Below, piece after piece: positions 1 to 13,627 of a stretch of DNA of 64,000 nt. The notes beneath the pieces were generated by a model. That model did no database searches. It was not told the origin of the DNA and saw nothing but the letters and a program-made list of their open reading frames with translations. How positions within the stretch are numbered: the stretch's first letter is position 1; every line of letters begins with the position of its first letter. Source of the stretch: Halichoerus grypus (lineage: Eukaryota; Chordata; Mammalia; Carnivora; Phocidae); assembly GCF_964656455.1 (NCBI RefSeq), contig NC_135714.1, positions 61,157,850-61,221,849 of the forward strand, given 5' to 3'. The translations under genes and the position numbers were made by a program.

Positions 1-3000
1 TTGTTAAATTACTTTATACCATAGAATTAGTCATAACCCATTTCAAGATGGAGTAGGCATAGAAATCATGTAAGTACAAATCCTCCATAGATAGATTAGC
101 AAATGGAGGACTAAATCAACTAAGGTCTTATAGTCACTTACGTAGTGGTTCCATGTTGGCACTTTCATTTAAAGAATGGTCAAAACTAAGCCTTATATTA
201 CTGGCTTCATGTGCTGTGGCTGCAGAAATCGAGGTCTGGCCTTGGCGTTGCCAGGACCAGTGGAAATATATTTAGAGCTACTTTGCCAGTTCTAATTCTC
301 ACCTTCCATCTCTTACGGTTGCCAAAGAATTATGACTTCAGAGAGGTTTTTTTTTTTCTCCCTACTTTAACGTATTGGATTTTGATAACAGCTAAAACCA
401 TTGTATTGTCTGGGGCTGTCTGAGAACTTAGTAGATCATCCTGCTGTACCAGTGACTAAGTGCAAGGTCTCTGGATTCTACAGCCTGACTTCTGGGATCA
501 GATTTCAGCTCCTCAGCTTACTAACTGTGTGACGTTGGACAAGTTACTAAACTTAAGTGCCTCTGTTTTCTCATCAAAAATTGAGGTTGGGTCATAATAG
601 TAACTATCTTACAGAATTGTTAAGATAAATTAACAAGTTCATTATTAAGGCTTTCCTGGAACATTGGAAATGGTCAATAAATGTTAGCTGTTATGATGGT
701 CCTCGCATACCAAATGGCTTGACCCATCTTTATCCAATCATCATTTTCCATTCATTGGTAAGGGGTATGTTTACTGAAATTCTCTCTGAGATTTAATAAT
801 AAAGATAATGCTGGAGATCACATTTCAGCAGTATCTGGAAGGTTTGGATATGTAAACATTGACTATAAGGTCTTCCCAGATAGAGGAAATGGTGTGAATA
901 AACTCTGATGGGGAGAAATGTGGGGTTGTCTCAGGAATAGTAAGGAATTCAGGTTAGCTGCAGTGAAAGGTGTCCTATGGGGAGAAGTGGGAGATTAGGT
1001 AGGAGATTAAGGATTAGCCCATGGAGGCCCTGAGATGGCAGTCCAAGGAGTTTGGATTGGGGGCCTTTAAGTTCAGAGATCCCTTTTGCAGCAAAGTAGA
1101 GAGAGGAGGGATTAGAGGGAATGGGGTGGAGGTAAGGGGACCAGATAGAAGGTGGTTGAGTCAGTAGGAATAAAGGGGAGGAGGATATGGTCTTGATAAC
1201 ACTTTGGAATTTATGCAAGGGATGAGAGGGCATAACCTAAGTGCCATTAACAGAAATAGGGTTTGGGATGGAGAAATATGATTTCAGTTTCATGAACATC
1301 AGTTTGAGGTACAGGTGGGACAACCCAAGAGAATCATCCCTTTGATAGAGATTCAGAACTGGAACTCAGGCAAAAAATTCAGTATTAGAGATAAAAAGCT
1401 GAGAGTCATTTCCAGATGTGTGACAGTGGTTAAGGACATGACAATATATGAAATTCCAAGACTGCACCCATAGACTCAAAAGAGATCTTACACTTTTTGG
1501 AGGAGAGATAGCTAAGGCAAGAAGCAGTAAACATGGTGACCTAAAATTCTGGGGCGTAGGAATTCAGTTCAGCTGCTGTTGTGTGTGACTTAGAGCCTCT
1601 CTTTGCTTTTCCTACAGCGCTTTCCAGTTTTTAAGCCTGCTCGTGAACCACAGGAGGAACTTCCTACTTCCCTTTTTCCAATCACATACTGATGGCCAGT
1701 GACCCTCCAAGTTCCTTTAATACTAGGCAGAGAATTAGGCTCAAATTATGAAATTCTAAAATGGCAATATAAAATTTACATATTTCATATTACAAAGTTA
1801 GAAGACAGACTCTGAAGAAATAAATTTAAATTTAAAAAATTTCAAGACCAAACTGTTTTATAACCCTTCATTTTGTATGTGGTTTTCAGTGGGTATAAAA
1901 ATACTCAGTGGGTGTGTGGGTGGTTTCTCGTGTTTTGGAAATGGTGAGAATATGAGATGCTGTGCATTGGGTTCTGGGATGAGAGCTATAATTACTAACT
2001 CTGATTCTTTCCCAGGATTGGCTCATGGGTGGATATCTATCTGAATCTAAAAACCCAACAATGCAGAAGCCACAGTAATAAACCACTCTCCCCGCCTCCC
2101 CCCCCCCCACCAGAAATGAAAAGAATTGTTGTGGTGGGGAAGAGGGGGGAGTGTAGGATGATGGTTCTTCCCTGCCTTGCCTCCTTTCAGGCCGTTCACT
2201 GACTGTTCAGGTCAGAGATGCAGCTCAAATGAAGGCTGGTGTGGTGGCATCTCCCAGCCTGATGCTCAACAGCCACCGCACAGCTGTGGTGGAAAGAGTT
2301 CTAAATATAACCCAGACTCATTTCAAATCCTCCTCCCCCAAGTCTTGGAGGATGTGGTAAACACCCTAAAAATACCTGGTGTCTGAACCTTTGAGGTATG
2401 GAGGAGGAAGGGGCAGGTGGTAGAATGAGGTCCATGTGGTGGTGTGAGGAGGCCTGGCCAGCTACCAGGCCTGCTGCCCATGGGGGCCTCTGCCCGTGGG
2501 GGCCTGCCATCAAAGCTGCTTGGGGAGCTGTCGACCATGCCATCCTGTTCAAGGATAAGTGCCTACTCTTGAGTCTCATATTCATTGTTGGCAGGTTTCA
2601 AGGAAACTATTCATAGACTAGGCATCTGCTCTCTGTCCCATTGACCTCAAACCTGCAGCTGCCACCATGGTATTCGGGCAGTGTGCCGGTTTTTAGTTGT
2701 ATTTCACAGAATTAGAATTCTAGAGCGGCAAGGACCTTAGCCATTAGGTTGTTCATAAAACATTCCTTTAAAATCATTGTATTTAGGGAGTCCTATTTCT
2801 CTGCCTAGATAGTGACCATAGTGATGTGAAAATGGAGTCTCAGTCCTTGATTATTAAAAGAAATCACTGTCATCATTATGTAACAAATAGAAGAATAATG
2901 AAAACCAGTCTTTTAAAAAATATCATTGAAATGATCCTGTGCAAAGCTTTTTCTTTTTTATTAAAAAAATAGGGTTTTGAGACTCATTTTCTCATTCAAA

Positions 3001-3894
3001 CTTCAGTATTTTGAATATTAAAGATCACTGGTAACAGAGCCAGAAAGAACACCAGGAGTCTTGTTTTCAAGGAGGCTTTCAATATCTAGTTTCTGGAATC
3101 CCAAACCATAACCATGATGTTGTAATTGAAGGACCATAGCCCACCTCTGTTTTCTTGGGAAAGAAAGTTTTCATAGATTACCTCTAATACATAAGAGATG
3201 CATTCAAAGTCATGGAGGCAGTCAGCACCATTATAAAATAGCATGAATCACCCACATTTTTAAGTGTATGATAACTACCTTATCCCAGTCTCCTTCAGTA
3301 AACTCTGAGAAGGCCCAGTGAGTGCAGAACCTGTGTTGGGTGCTGCGCAGGGGAAAGCAAAGATGCCCCAAAAAGCCTGTATAGCTGATGGTGGAGACAG
3401 GACCAATTCAAGAGCTGAATAGTTTTAAATATGTTGCATTTATGGTGGTTACAGAATTTTTATAATTGTAACAAGTATGTATCTTCCATTCTGAGGGTCT
3501 CAGAGTTCCTTCTGTATCTAAAAGAGTGTTACTTATTTTACACTCTGGATTGAAAGTAAATTGAAAATTTTTCTTGAATTCTTGAAGCCATCAACATGGT
3601 TGTTTTTTTTATGTCACTTAATGCATATCTGAAATAGCCACCTCTAGAAGCTCATATTTCCCTGGACCAGGACACTTGTAACCAGAAGTGAGATTCCTTG
3701 GGAGAGAGTTTGCTTTGGGAGTCAGTGTGATTTTGTGGAAGAGCAACTGAAGGCAAGGAGGATGTGGGTTTAGAGGGAATCTTCTTTTTCCATGCAGTTA
3801 AGAAGAGGGGGAGGGGGAGGGTAATATCCACAATGCTTGGTAACTCAGGTGGCATAGTTCATGAATTCTCAAACCTTTCCCTCTGAAATTCCAG
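1..3894 (+). other. SEPTIN11 intron 1 (3' part)
   Basis: No coding exon is recognised here. It holds a MIR remnant (474-699). A purine-rich stretch (about 880-1480) reads like a degraded ancient interspersed repeat whose family I cannot name. There is a C-run at 2099-2110. The intron ends in a pyrimidine-rich tract and CCAG at 3891-3894. Confidence 0.8.
474..699 (+). repeat. MIR SINE remnant
   Basis: The core 'ACTGTGTGACGTTGGACAAG' followed by a CTCTGTTTTCTCATC segment and an AATAAATGTTAGCTGTTATGATGG end matches the MIR consensus I know, in forward orientation with many substitutions. Confidence 0.75.
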
Positions 3895-4009
3895 AATGAA
3901 GAGCTTCGGAACTTGTCCCTTTCTGGACATGTTGGATTTGACAGTCTCCCGGACCAGCTGGTCAATAAATCTACTTCTCAAGGATTCTGTTTCAACATCC
4001 TGTGTGTTG
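3895..4009 (+). CDS. SEPTIN11: SEPTIN11 exon 2 (residues 10-47 plus 1 nt)
   Basis: 115 nt, preceded by CCAG and followed by GTAAGTG. It opens NEELRNLSL and ends FCFNILCV, with one base (G) of the next glycine codon. This is the N-terminal lead-in and first beta strand of the septin GTPase domain. The first nine residues come from exon 1, which is outside the window. The reading frame has no internal stop and continues in phase into exon 3 at 13628, which completes Gly48 of the P-loop. An exon this short is invisible to a simple long-frame search. It was found from the septin sequence and the splice sites. Confidence 0.97.
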
Positions 4010-7000
4010 GTAAGTGACTCATCTCTTGCTGCTGAGCAGGGAGTCTGATCCTTAGGTGTTGGCAGGTGACTATCAGAGGGGCACATTTCAGGGAAATAGG
4101 GGAATGATATTTTTACTTTTCTTTCTTTCATTAGTAAAGTAGCACAATAATACACACTGTATATATGTCACATAGTTACACAGATTGAGACTTGTATTTG
4201 GTAAATGTTTCATAAGCTTTGTGATGTTACTCAAATTGTTATTTTTATTTGTGTCACACATTCAAATGGTCAGTTCAGTATTGTTATTAAAACACTTATT
4301 TTAATTTTTGGTGGGGGGAGGGACTTAGATCCTAACTAGACTATAGGAAGTAGAAAGAAGGAAGTGATATGAACACACATAGTAAGATCATTCAAAAGCA
4401 TTTTTAGAATTTATGACTACAGTGCAATAGTAACCTCCATTGAAATCTTTTCAAAGATATACAACCTAATATAAGTAAAACCTGAAATTACTCTAACTTC
4501 CTTAATAAACATAATGTTTACATTTTTGGTTTTTAGAGCAAAAGAATTTAAAATTCTGTTTTATATTTGAAATAAGTTTTCTGCCCGAATTATCAAATTA
4601 AACTTTTGTCTTTAAATTGGAATCTAAAACTGACCTTAGTTTATTCCTGGTAGATAAATGGAAAAAACCCCAAGAGAATTGCTTTATCTGTCTCCTCAGT
4701 ATGTTTTATTCATATCTTAGTCTAGGCCTCTGGCCTTGGTATTTTTCTTCTTTCTAGCCATATCCTTTTTAAAGGAAAGGCAGAAAAGAAGGTGGGGGGC
4801 GGGGGGAGGAAAATAGAAGTGTAAATCTGTTGGGTTGAAACAGAGATGCCCCTGGCACAGATAATGGCCTTTCCTTCTTTGTCAGTCCTGGTGAATGGCC
4901 AGGCTGTACGGCAGTGAAATGGTTTGGGTGGCATTGTTTTGTTGCCGTTGTCCTCTTGTCCTCTGGGCGTAGTTTCGGAGACATCACTCTGAGCTAGACC
5001 AGAAGAAATTACATATGTAGCCAAGTGGACCATCCTTCCCCCAAGCTTGGCAGAATGTACCAGACTTATTTCTCTTGTCCAAGTAAAATGAAGTGAATTT
5101 TAAAAAGGTAGGCATTGAATATAAGAGCCACCATTTTAAAAATTTGTTAGTTATTAGGGGAAGGGCCAGATATTTTCTTTTTCAAAAAACCTGAGCATAT
5201 TCAATGTAGCCCCTGGATTGGGTGTTCATTTGTAGAAAGCCACAACCGACTTGTACACTACAGACCAGCTTGCACTCTGGCGTTACGTCTGAAAGCACTG
5301 GATAAGACAATAACTGGAGAGAAACATGACCAAAGAAGCCAGCTCTCATGCATTCCCCTTTCCCCTACATGAAGCTGTTTAAAATTCAGCAGGGGAGCTC
5401 CTGAATGGCAGCTCGTTCTACAGAGTGGCATAAATGAGTTGTCTTTTCTCTTAGGGTAAATGCTCATTGCAGAGCAGGGCAATTCTTCATTAGCGTAGCA
5501 ATTTGTTGGCAATTTGTTGATTTTCTATTGAAAAGCGTGCTAAATTAGAGGACAGTTACTATTCTGGCTTCTCTTCCCTGCCTCCCTCAGCCCTGTCTCC
5601 AAAATCAGCTTCAAGAATACATGTGAGAGTTATATCCCAGCCCCTGCAAGTAAGATAATGCCTTTCAGTGGGATTGGGTTTGCTGGAAGGACCTGGTTTG
5701 ACCTGGTGTGTGGTGTGCAGTGGGGTGTATTGGCTCATTGGCTGACCCTGTGTGTTCAATAGCACAATTATGATGCCAGTTGGAATTCATCACAAGCCAT
5801 ATCCACGTTGCCCGGATGGATTTGTAAAGCAGCTGCTATTCTGACTGTACTGGGTAGGTGATAATGCCTATGATTTTTAGATTTTTATTCTGGGCTCATT
5901 CTTAAACATGTTTAAAATTAGTTTTTTAATTTAAAATAATACATACTTGTTTTTTAAAAAATTATAAGCTCTCCCTGCCCCCTTTCCCCTCCTGCCCTCA
6001 TTTCCATTCCACAGAGGTAGCACTGTGGAATCCTTTTAGAAATCTTCTACATTTTTCTGTACTTAAAAAATTATTTTTGGTGGCTTAAAACAACACTGGC
6101 TTATTATCTTACGGTTCTGTAGAAGTCCCATATGTGTCTTACCAGGCTAAAATTAAGGCATCCACAGGGCTGAGTTTCTTTCCAGAACCTCTGGGGGAAC
6201 ACACGTTTCCTTGCTGTTGCCAGCTTCTGGAGGCCGCCTGCATCCTTGGCTTGTGGACCCTTTCCTCCATCTTCAAAGCCAGCAGTGTTGTTTCTCTCTG
6301 TTTTTGTATTAGGAAAATTTCCACAGAGAATTCCAGAAGTCCAGTTTAAACTCAGTTAAGAGGCCTCTGCAACTCCAAAGCATGCTAAAAAAGTAATATA
6401 TTGAATCATGTAATTAAGAACAACTGGCTCTAGGGAATCACAGAGTGTTTTCAAGGCTGGGTCTCTGGTTCTTGATCCTGCTTGCTTCTGCTTGGCTTCA
6501 TGTTCAGGCTTTTTCTTCATGGGGCTAGTATGGCTTTCAGCAGTTGTTGTTGGCTTAGCAACCCCCCGAGGAAAGAACCCGCCGTCCTTGACAAGTCTCG
6601 CTGAACAGTCATAGGATGTCTCTGACCAGGCCTGAGTCATATGCTCACTCGGGGTGGGATATGGGGTTAGTTAACTACAAAACACAAATGATGCCCTGTG
6701 AGAAAGAAGACATGATCGGAAAGGAGGTTGGGCATGGAAGAGACACACACTGGACAGATATAAACAGCTCTCTCACGATTACGTAAGTACTTTTATGTTT
6801 TGGTTTTACACAAATGAGATCATGCTGTTCATATTCTTTTTTTTTTTTTAAACTCTACAGTAAGTCCTAGCTATTCCTTTATGCCAGTATATCTAGCTGA
6901 CCAGGTTCTCTTCCATGACTCTGGAGCCCTTTGGTTGCAGCCAGCGTTAGCTCTTTGGGAGACAGGGGTCAGGGATGTCAGCATTAAGTAGTAAGCATAC

Positions 7001-7111
7001 TTGTCCACAGAGGGTAGAACACATCAAATCCCTTTGCCACAAATAATTTACAGCAAAATATCTGTATAAGAAAACAACTCTCACTGCCAATTTATCGTCC
7101 ATCTATTTTTA

Positions 7112-7492
7112 TTTATTTATTTTTTATTATTTAAAATCAATTAGCCAACATATAGTACATCATTAGTTTCAGATGTAGTGTTCAATGATTCATCAGTTGC
7201 ATATAACACCCAGTGCTCATCATACCACGTGCCCTCCTTAATGCCCATCACCTAGTTACCTCATCCCCCCACCTCCTCCCCTCCAACAACCCTCAGTTTG
7301 TTTTCTAGAGTTAAGAGTCTCTCGTGGTGTTTCTCCCTCTCTGATGACTTCCCATTCAGTTTTCCCTCCTTTCCCCTATGATCCTCTGTGCTGTTTCTTA
7401 TATTCTACCTATGAGGGAAACCATATGATAATTGTCTTTCTCTCATTGACTTATTTCACTCAGCATAATACCCTCCACTTCCATCCATAATG
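7112..7492 (-). mobile_element. L1 LINE, 5'-truncated 3' end, antisense to SEPTIN11
   Basis: The stretch is the reverse complement of a carnivore L1 3' untranslated end, including CACCCAGTGCTCATC and CCTCAGTTTGTTTTC. It is bounded by a 15-bp target-site duplication, GTCCATCTATTTTTA, at 7097-7111 and 7493-7507. No reverse-transcriptase coding sequence remains. Confidence 0.93.
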
Positions 7493-8520
7493 GTCCATCT
7501 ATTTTTAAAGTAAGAGTCTATGAAAAAGTATTCTAATTGATCAAAATATTTTGACAGCCACTTAGAGGAGTAGGTGACATTTAATTTAAGCATATCCATG
7601 GTACTTTCTTTTCAACTTGTCACCCTACTGTCCATTTGTATTTTTTTTACACGGTATGCACATGTGTGGTATTTATAGCATCATTACTTTATTTTCATGT
7701 GATAATTATAGGAGGGAATTGAGAATTAAAAAAAAAAAAAGTTACGATCCTAGTAAGGAAACTGATCATGTTTAACAAAAAAGCCTTGGAATTGTAATTT
7801 TATTTTGTGGCAAGAGGTTTTAGGTTGCAAAGAGGGGAAACAAACCAGGGCAGTAACTAATCCTGGCATGAGCTTAGTGTAGTTTTAGAGGCCATGAGTT
7901 AAATGTCTGGTATTAGAACCCATCTCTGTTGAATCCTGGAAAGAAATGTAATAAAGAGGAGAGTGGTGTTCATTTAACAGGGAAGGAAATTCTTGATGTT
8001 AAATTGGATGCCAGAACACCCAGGAGTTCATAGCCGCCCCCCCCAATCTTGCTTACAACATACTAAATCACCCCCAGAGCTGCACCTGTATTTAAACAAA
8101 GCCTTTTCTTTCTTATCCATGCTGTATTTCTCTAGGGAATCAAAATTATTTAGCCTTTCTTCACAATTTAAAATTTATATACCTTATTCATTTTCCAAAA
8201 TGGCATTAGCTCTATGAGAAGCTTCAACATTGATCCAGAAGTATGTAAGTTCTTTGTGTATATACAAAGATGGATAAAATACTGTAACATCCCTGCTTTT
8301 GAAGGGCAACCAGTTCAGTAGTAGGGTCAAAGTAAATTAATAATATGTCTTGAAAATAGAAATCTTTCTTATAATCCAACCATAGTTGCTTTGAAAGGAT
8401 GACGGAAGAGGAATAGAAACCATGCAAGTTTAAGATCTTTTTAGCCAAGACTATAGTATGAACATAAACTGTGGAATTTTACACTTAAATCTTTGTTTTC
8501 CCTCAAGAATTTTATTAAGT

Positions 8521-8582
8521 ATTTTTTTTTTTTTTTATTTGGGTATAGTTGACACAATGTCACATTAGTTTCAGGTATACAT
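8521..8582 (-). mobile_element. Very short L1 3' end fragment
   Basis: A T-run is followed by GGGTATAGTTGACACAATG and a stretch about TTTCAGGTATAC, the last ~60 bp of carnivore L1 in reverse orientation. It is an extreme 5' truncation. The target-site duplication is not clear. Confidence 0.75.
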
Positions 8583-9309
8583 TTTTGTCCCATTTTGCTT
8601 TTCCAGGAAAGGATTTGAAATGATTTACAGGGCGAAATGAATGAGTAAATGAATAAAGATAAAATTAGCCCCAGAAAATAAAGAGAAGCCAGGAATAGAG
8701 TCAGAACTCAAAGCTATCAAGTCAGTCTGTAGCAATTCTATCAGGGATACATTTGTCTCTCAGCCAGTGGTCAGAGCATGGAATGAATCCATTCAGCCCA
8801 GAAATACTCACTGAGCACATATTATGTGCCAAACATAAGTTAAACGTTTAACAATGACAGATTTATAGTATTTGTAAAGTAAAAACAAAACAGTTGCTCC
8901 CAATGAAACAGTTTCACCTAGAAAAATCTCCCCCATGGATTTTCGGAAGAGATACGGTACGTGTCTCTGCAGTTAGGTCTAGATTCCTAAGTATTCCCTA
9001 GATCAATGCAGTTAATCCATGCAGTGCCAAGTGTCATATGCTGTTCTTTCAAGTCCCTCATGCAGGCTGGTGGTATTAGACAAAGCATGTTTCATCAAAG
9101 GTGATTCGATGAGGAGTTAAAACAACACAGCTTAGGTACATAGCTCTCTGATTATCTGGCTTCATCCAAGAATAAAATTCTAGAATATTTAGAGGAAGCA
9201 GGCCGACCTTCATGCACAATTATTTGGATAATTGAACAAGTTGCCAGACTTGGCAATCAGTAAAAGGTGCTGAATCATGGATTGGCTCTTTGACCAATCT
9301 ACAGTTACC

Positions 9310-9312
9310 GTC

Positions 9313-9343
<31 letters not shown>

Positions 9344-9520
9344 TACTTATTTATTTGACAGAGAATGAGCACAAGCAGGGGGAGTGGCAGGCAGAGGAAG
9401 AGAGAGAAGCAGACTCCCCGAGGAGCAAGGAGCCCGATGTGGGGCTTGATCCCCAGGACCCTGGGATCATGACCTGAGCTGAAGGCAGACACTTAACTGA
9501 CTGAGCCACCCAGGCGCCCC
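9310..9520 (-). mobile_element. Caniform tRNA-Lys SINE, antisense
   Basis: A long T-run and AAGATTTTACTTATTTATTT are followed by the reverse-complemented body, ending GAGCCACCCAGGCGCCCC. A 10-bp target-site duplication TACAGTTACC lies at 9300-9309 and 9521-9530. The T-run followed by AAG is a potential cryptic acceptor on the SEPTIN11 strand. Confidence 0.96.
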
Positions 9521-9559
9521 TACAGTTACCTTCTAATTAATAATACCATCCTTCTGGGT

Positions 9560-9623
9560 CTTTTTTTCTTTTTCTTTTTTCTTTCTTCTTCTTCTCCTCC
9601 TCCTCCCCCTCCCCCTCCTTCTC
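9560..9623. repeat. Polypyrimidine (CTT/CTC)n microsatellite
   Basis: 64 bases of C and T only, grading from T-rich to (CTT)n to (CTC)n and C-rich. Confidence 0.9.
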
Positions 9624-10963
9624 ATGTCCAGCTTAGAGCCTGTGGTTTAAATAAGCCTGAGAATAGAATGGAAGAGGTAGTACTGCTTTCCACTTTGATG
9701 TGGGTGTCCTGTTCACCAGCCTCCGCAGGAGCAAGAGAAACAGAAGCCACAGATAGCTCTTTAAGAGTAAATCTCGACTGTAACAACGGAATGTTTAGGC
9801 AGATGTGTTTAAAACAGAATAAACAACAAACTCTGAAAAATCTACCAAAATGGCAAATCTCAATATAAATTATCACCATGATCATTTTTTGCCTTCAATT
9901 AACTTTTAATAAATGCCTGTTCTGTGCCAGATACTCCGCTAGGGAGTTCTGAAATGCTTCAAAGTTGGTGTTAGTCATTTATTTTCTCAAAATATTGTTA
10001 TGGTTGTTGGGTTTGCATCCAAACCTGTGCCCAGTAAGCTTTCAGTTACTCAGTTAGAATGAAGACTTTTTGCTCTTTTGGGTAGCTCAGAATTCTAGAA
10101 GATGCCCTGCTTTCTGAGGATAGAGAGAGGCCTCACAAACTGATGCACTCAGAACTCCCCTAGTTCTGTAATTCCTCTTATTCCAAAATCTGTCATTGCC
10201 TTCTCAACTGCTTTTGGTGAATCACACTGCTGCGAGAGTAGCTCTGTCTAATTACGGCCCTTAAAAGCACAGAGCATAGAAATGGAAAGCAACGCACTCT
10301 GAAATTTAGAGGAACTGTGGTTTTTCCAACCCATTGATTAACCCCGTGCTGTAAGTAGTGCCTGGAATGCTAATTGTTCATAATTTCCACCTTAATGTAA
10401 ATGACAATTAAAATTACCTTGCCTTAAAAACAGAAAACAAAGCAAAAAAAGCACGCTATTCCTGATTCACATGTGCTTAACTAATTCTCAACCTAGTAAA
10501 ATGAGATGGTAATTTCAGTCCTGTCTAGGTAACCTGGAATCCTTACCATGTAAATTGAAGTCTTCATTGCTTTTCTTAGGGAAAGAGATGAAAGTTAAAT
10601 GGGTCACTTTGTACTGAGAGAAACTTTAACCTTGTGCAGAGACCTTTATAAGGTAGTTCTGCTGTTGTTCCTTTGTCCATATTCTGAAAATGGGTAAATC
10701 TGGAAAAGAACTTTGCTGCCCTTGAGAAAGTTACACATGTAGCAGATACTGGAAATGACTCCAGCGCCTTCAGTGTTGAATTGCCTACCAGATTCTAAGT
10801 ATCGAAGAGTGAGAGCTCTATTTGTTTCTGTATCCATTACATAGTAACTTTGTTTTGCTCAAAGTTATTTTGTTAAGCCATGAATCATGGATATCAGCTA
10901 TTGAGCTCTATTACATTAGGGAGCAGAGACTAGTTTAGAGATCTTTTATTGATGGGCTTTTTT

Positions 10964-11183
10964 TTTTAATTTAAGATTTTATTCATTTGAGAGAGAGCCA
11001 GGGAGCATGGGGGGGGGGGGGCAAGAGGGCAGGGGGAGGGGCAAAGGGAGAGGGAGGAGGGAGAAGCCGACTCCCTGCTGAGCGGGGGAGGGGGCGGGGC
11101 GGGGGAGGCTCGATCCCAGGACCCTGGGATCATGACCTGAGCTGAAGGCAGATGCTTAACCATCTGAGCCACCCAGATGGCCC
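10964..11183 (-). mobile_element. Caniform tRNA-Lys SINE, antisense
   Basis: Reverse-complemented SINE with an expanded G-run (11011-11021) and a GGGGGAGGGGGCGGGGC segment. It is flanked by the 15-bp duplication TTGATGGGCTTTTTT at 10949-10963 and 11184-11198, which is perfect. Confidence 0.95.
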
Positions 11184-12865
11184 TTGATGGGCTTTTTTGT
11201 AAGAATATTCAGGAGAGTAAGGAAGACAGGAAACAGTCTCAACTGTTATACATCCAGACTTTGTGGAGATCTGGAATGACATTCAGGATATTACAGAAGT
11301 TCAGTCAGTGTCAGTTGTCCGTTTTTATTCACCATTTTGTCCCCAGCACCCATGCTTGTCACATAGGATGTACTTAAATGTTATTAATGAATAAATTTCA
11401 GATACTAAGCTCTACTGTATCTATCCGCTCTCTTCCTCCTGTATTCCCAGCTAAATGTTAGTCAACAACACATCTTCTATTTACTTATAGCCTTTTCTGC
11501 CTCAAGGCCTCTGCTTATTCACTTCCCTCTGTGTATCTTTTCTTTTCTGTGCTATTGCTTTGTGTGTGGATTGTGTATCTCTGCACTATGGAGCACTTTC
11601 TTAGAGCATAGTGACCAGGCTGCTATGGGTACCTTCGGTTGGGGGACTAGCCCTCGTCCAGTTACCTGTGGTCACTAGCAAGGTCACAGGGTATGGTCTC
11701 GCTCATAAGAGGAATGCAGTTATGGCAGGCACTTAGAATATCATTCTGTAATATTAAATTAGAGTCTGACTGGTGTTCAGTCCCATTCCAGGTCAGATTC
11801 TAAGCAATGGGAGAGCACCGTATCAAGCTAGTTCATTGTTGTATTCCTAGAACGTGACACAGAGCTTGGCACATAGTAGGCACTGGAGAAAGTCCTGGCT
11901 GCGTGCAGCCTGATGAAGGAGGACATTCTTTGATCTTAGATGTATTGGGTACTGCCTAATGGGCAAGGTTAAAGAGTAAGGCAAATGTACTTTAACAGTT
12001 TTTGTCCTGTAAGTGAATCATTATAGCCAGTGGTAAAACATAAAGCTTCTAAGTAGAGAAAGCTCAAATCCAGAAAGGCTCCCTCCTCCTTCACTTTCGC
12101 ATTGTGTTTGAAAGTAATGAGTATTACAGAACCTCAACTTACTGAGTGAATTCTGTCATTACAGTGGGACAGTTGCTTTAAGGCTACAAATCCCAGAGCT
12201 TTTTCCCACAGAATTGTCACCATCCTAAAAGGCTTCATAGCAACCCTTTAGAAGAGAAACCTCATGGGATTTGGATTTGTTGAAAGAGCTGCAACATGTT
12301 GGCGTGTTTAAATTGAACTGGAAGTGTAACTGGGAAATATTCCAGATTTGAAAAACAAAGGCATTCTTATGGATCACGTTTCTTGATTTCTGCGTCCCTC
12401 TTTCCACTATCACACTCAGTTGCCACTGCCCCTGACAAGGGTAGGTTCTATTTTTAATTCAACATAAGGATTAGGATTAAGAGACAGTTTTGCTTGACAC
12501 TATTTTGGAGGCCTAACTAATGTTCTTGCTCCACATTTGGGTCTCCTCATTTGATTAGTGCAGTGGTCCCAGGTCCCTGCCACTCTTGTTTGCACATGTT
12601 AGGGCTTCAGCAAACACCGATTTGAATTATCGATGTGAATTAACAAGGCCATTGTTGCAGGTTGCTTAACCTCATTTACTTTCGTCATCACAGATATCAC
12701 CCTGAAACTGGAAAAACTATCTAATAAATGTTTTTCCATCTTGATTCCAGTTGAATAGGGAAGGAAAAATGGAAGTAATATGGAGGAGTCACACAGATGC
12801 ATAACTGTAACTGGAAAATACCAGGCCGTGGGTTTTCTCTCTAATAGTAAAGTCAGGATGTTGTG

Positions 12866-13125
12866 TTGGTTGAGTGTAAGTGTTAGAACCACACGAACTT
12901 GGGTGAAAACGCTGGCTCTGTCACAGAACAATGTGACTTTAGACAAGTTCCTTAAACTTAGCTAGGTCTTACTGCCCCTTCTGTGAAATGGAGGGGACAA
13001 TAGTGCCTCTTTCATGGGGGAGAGTAGTAGGATTTAAATGGGATAATGCATTGGAAGCCCTTGCTACGGGGCCTGGCACAAAGTAAGCCCTCAGTAACTT
13101 TAGCTGGGTTTGTTACGATTGCTGT
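12866..13125 (+). repeat. MIR SINE, near full length
   Basis: The order of segments fits MIR: ACTTGGGTGAAAACGCTGGC, GTGACTTTAGACAAGTTCC, TCTGTGAAATGGAGGGG, GGGCCTGGCACAAAGTAAGC and CTCAGTAACTTTAGCTG. Confidence 0.85.
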
Positions 13126-13627
13126 TATTGTCGAGAGTGTTGTTTTGAAAATGTAATTCTTTTCAACAACATTAGATGGTATCAGATAATTTGGTGACAT
13201 CGGATAATATAAATGGGATTAGTGTTTTTTCGCCTGGTAACAGAAACAAACAATATGGTATTTTTTAAAGTAATGTAATTTTACACACCAATATTTAGGA
13301 GAGGAAGAGATACAGTTTATGTCTTTGAAATGTACAAGCTGCCACAGGCAAGCTTACAGGTTCTTCTCCTCTGTCCAGAGGTTAAGAAGAGCGTCTTGAT
13401 CTGTAAGTGCAAGATCTTTTACGCTAAATGGTTTCTGGAATTCATTAAGGCCTATCTAGGGAGGGATTTGATAGATCACACATGTAAAGAACTATCTTTT
13501 TGTAGTGGGATTTCTGGTGATACTTTTACAAAAATTTTACAAATATGAGTATGAGAAATCCCTGATGAACTGAACTGATGTCTGAGAGGCATTGACACAT
13601 TCTTATGTCTCCCTTGTGGTTATGTAG

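Larger units (their letters stand above)
4010..13627 (+). other. SEPTIN11 intron 2 (9.6 kb)
   Basis: No exon is recognised. It holds two L1 3' fragments (7112-7492 and 8521-8582), two antisense carnivore SINEs (9310-9520, 10964-11183), a pyrimidine microsatellite (9560-9623), L2-like ends (about 8780-8850 and 11825-11890) and a MIR (12866-13125). The stretch at about 6060-6350 reads like another old interspersed repeat of a family I cannot name. Confidence 0.8.
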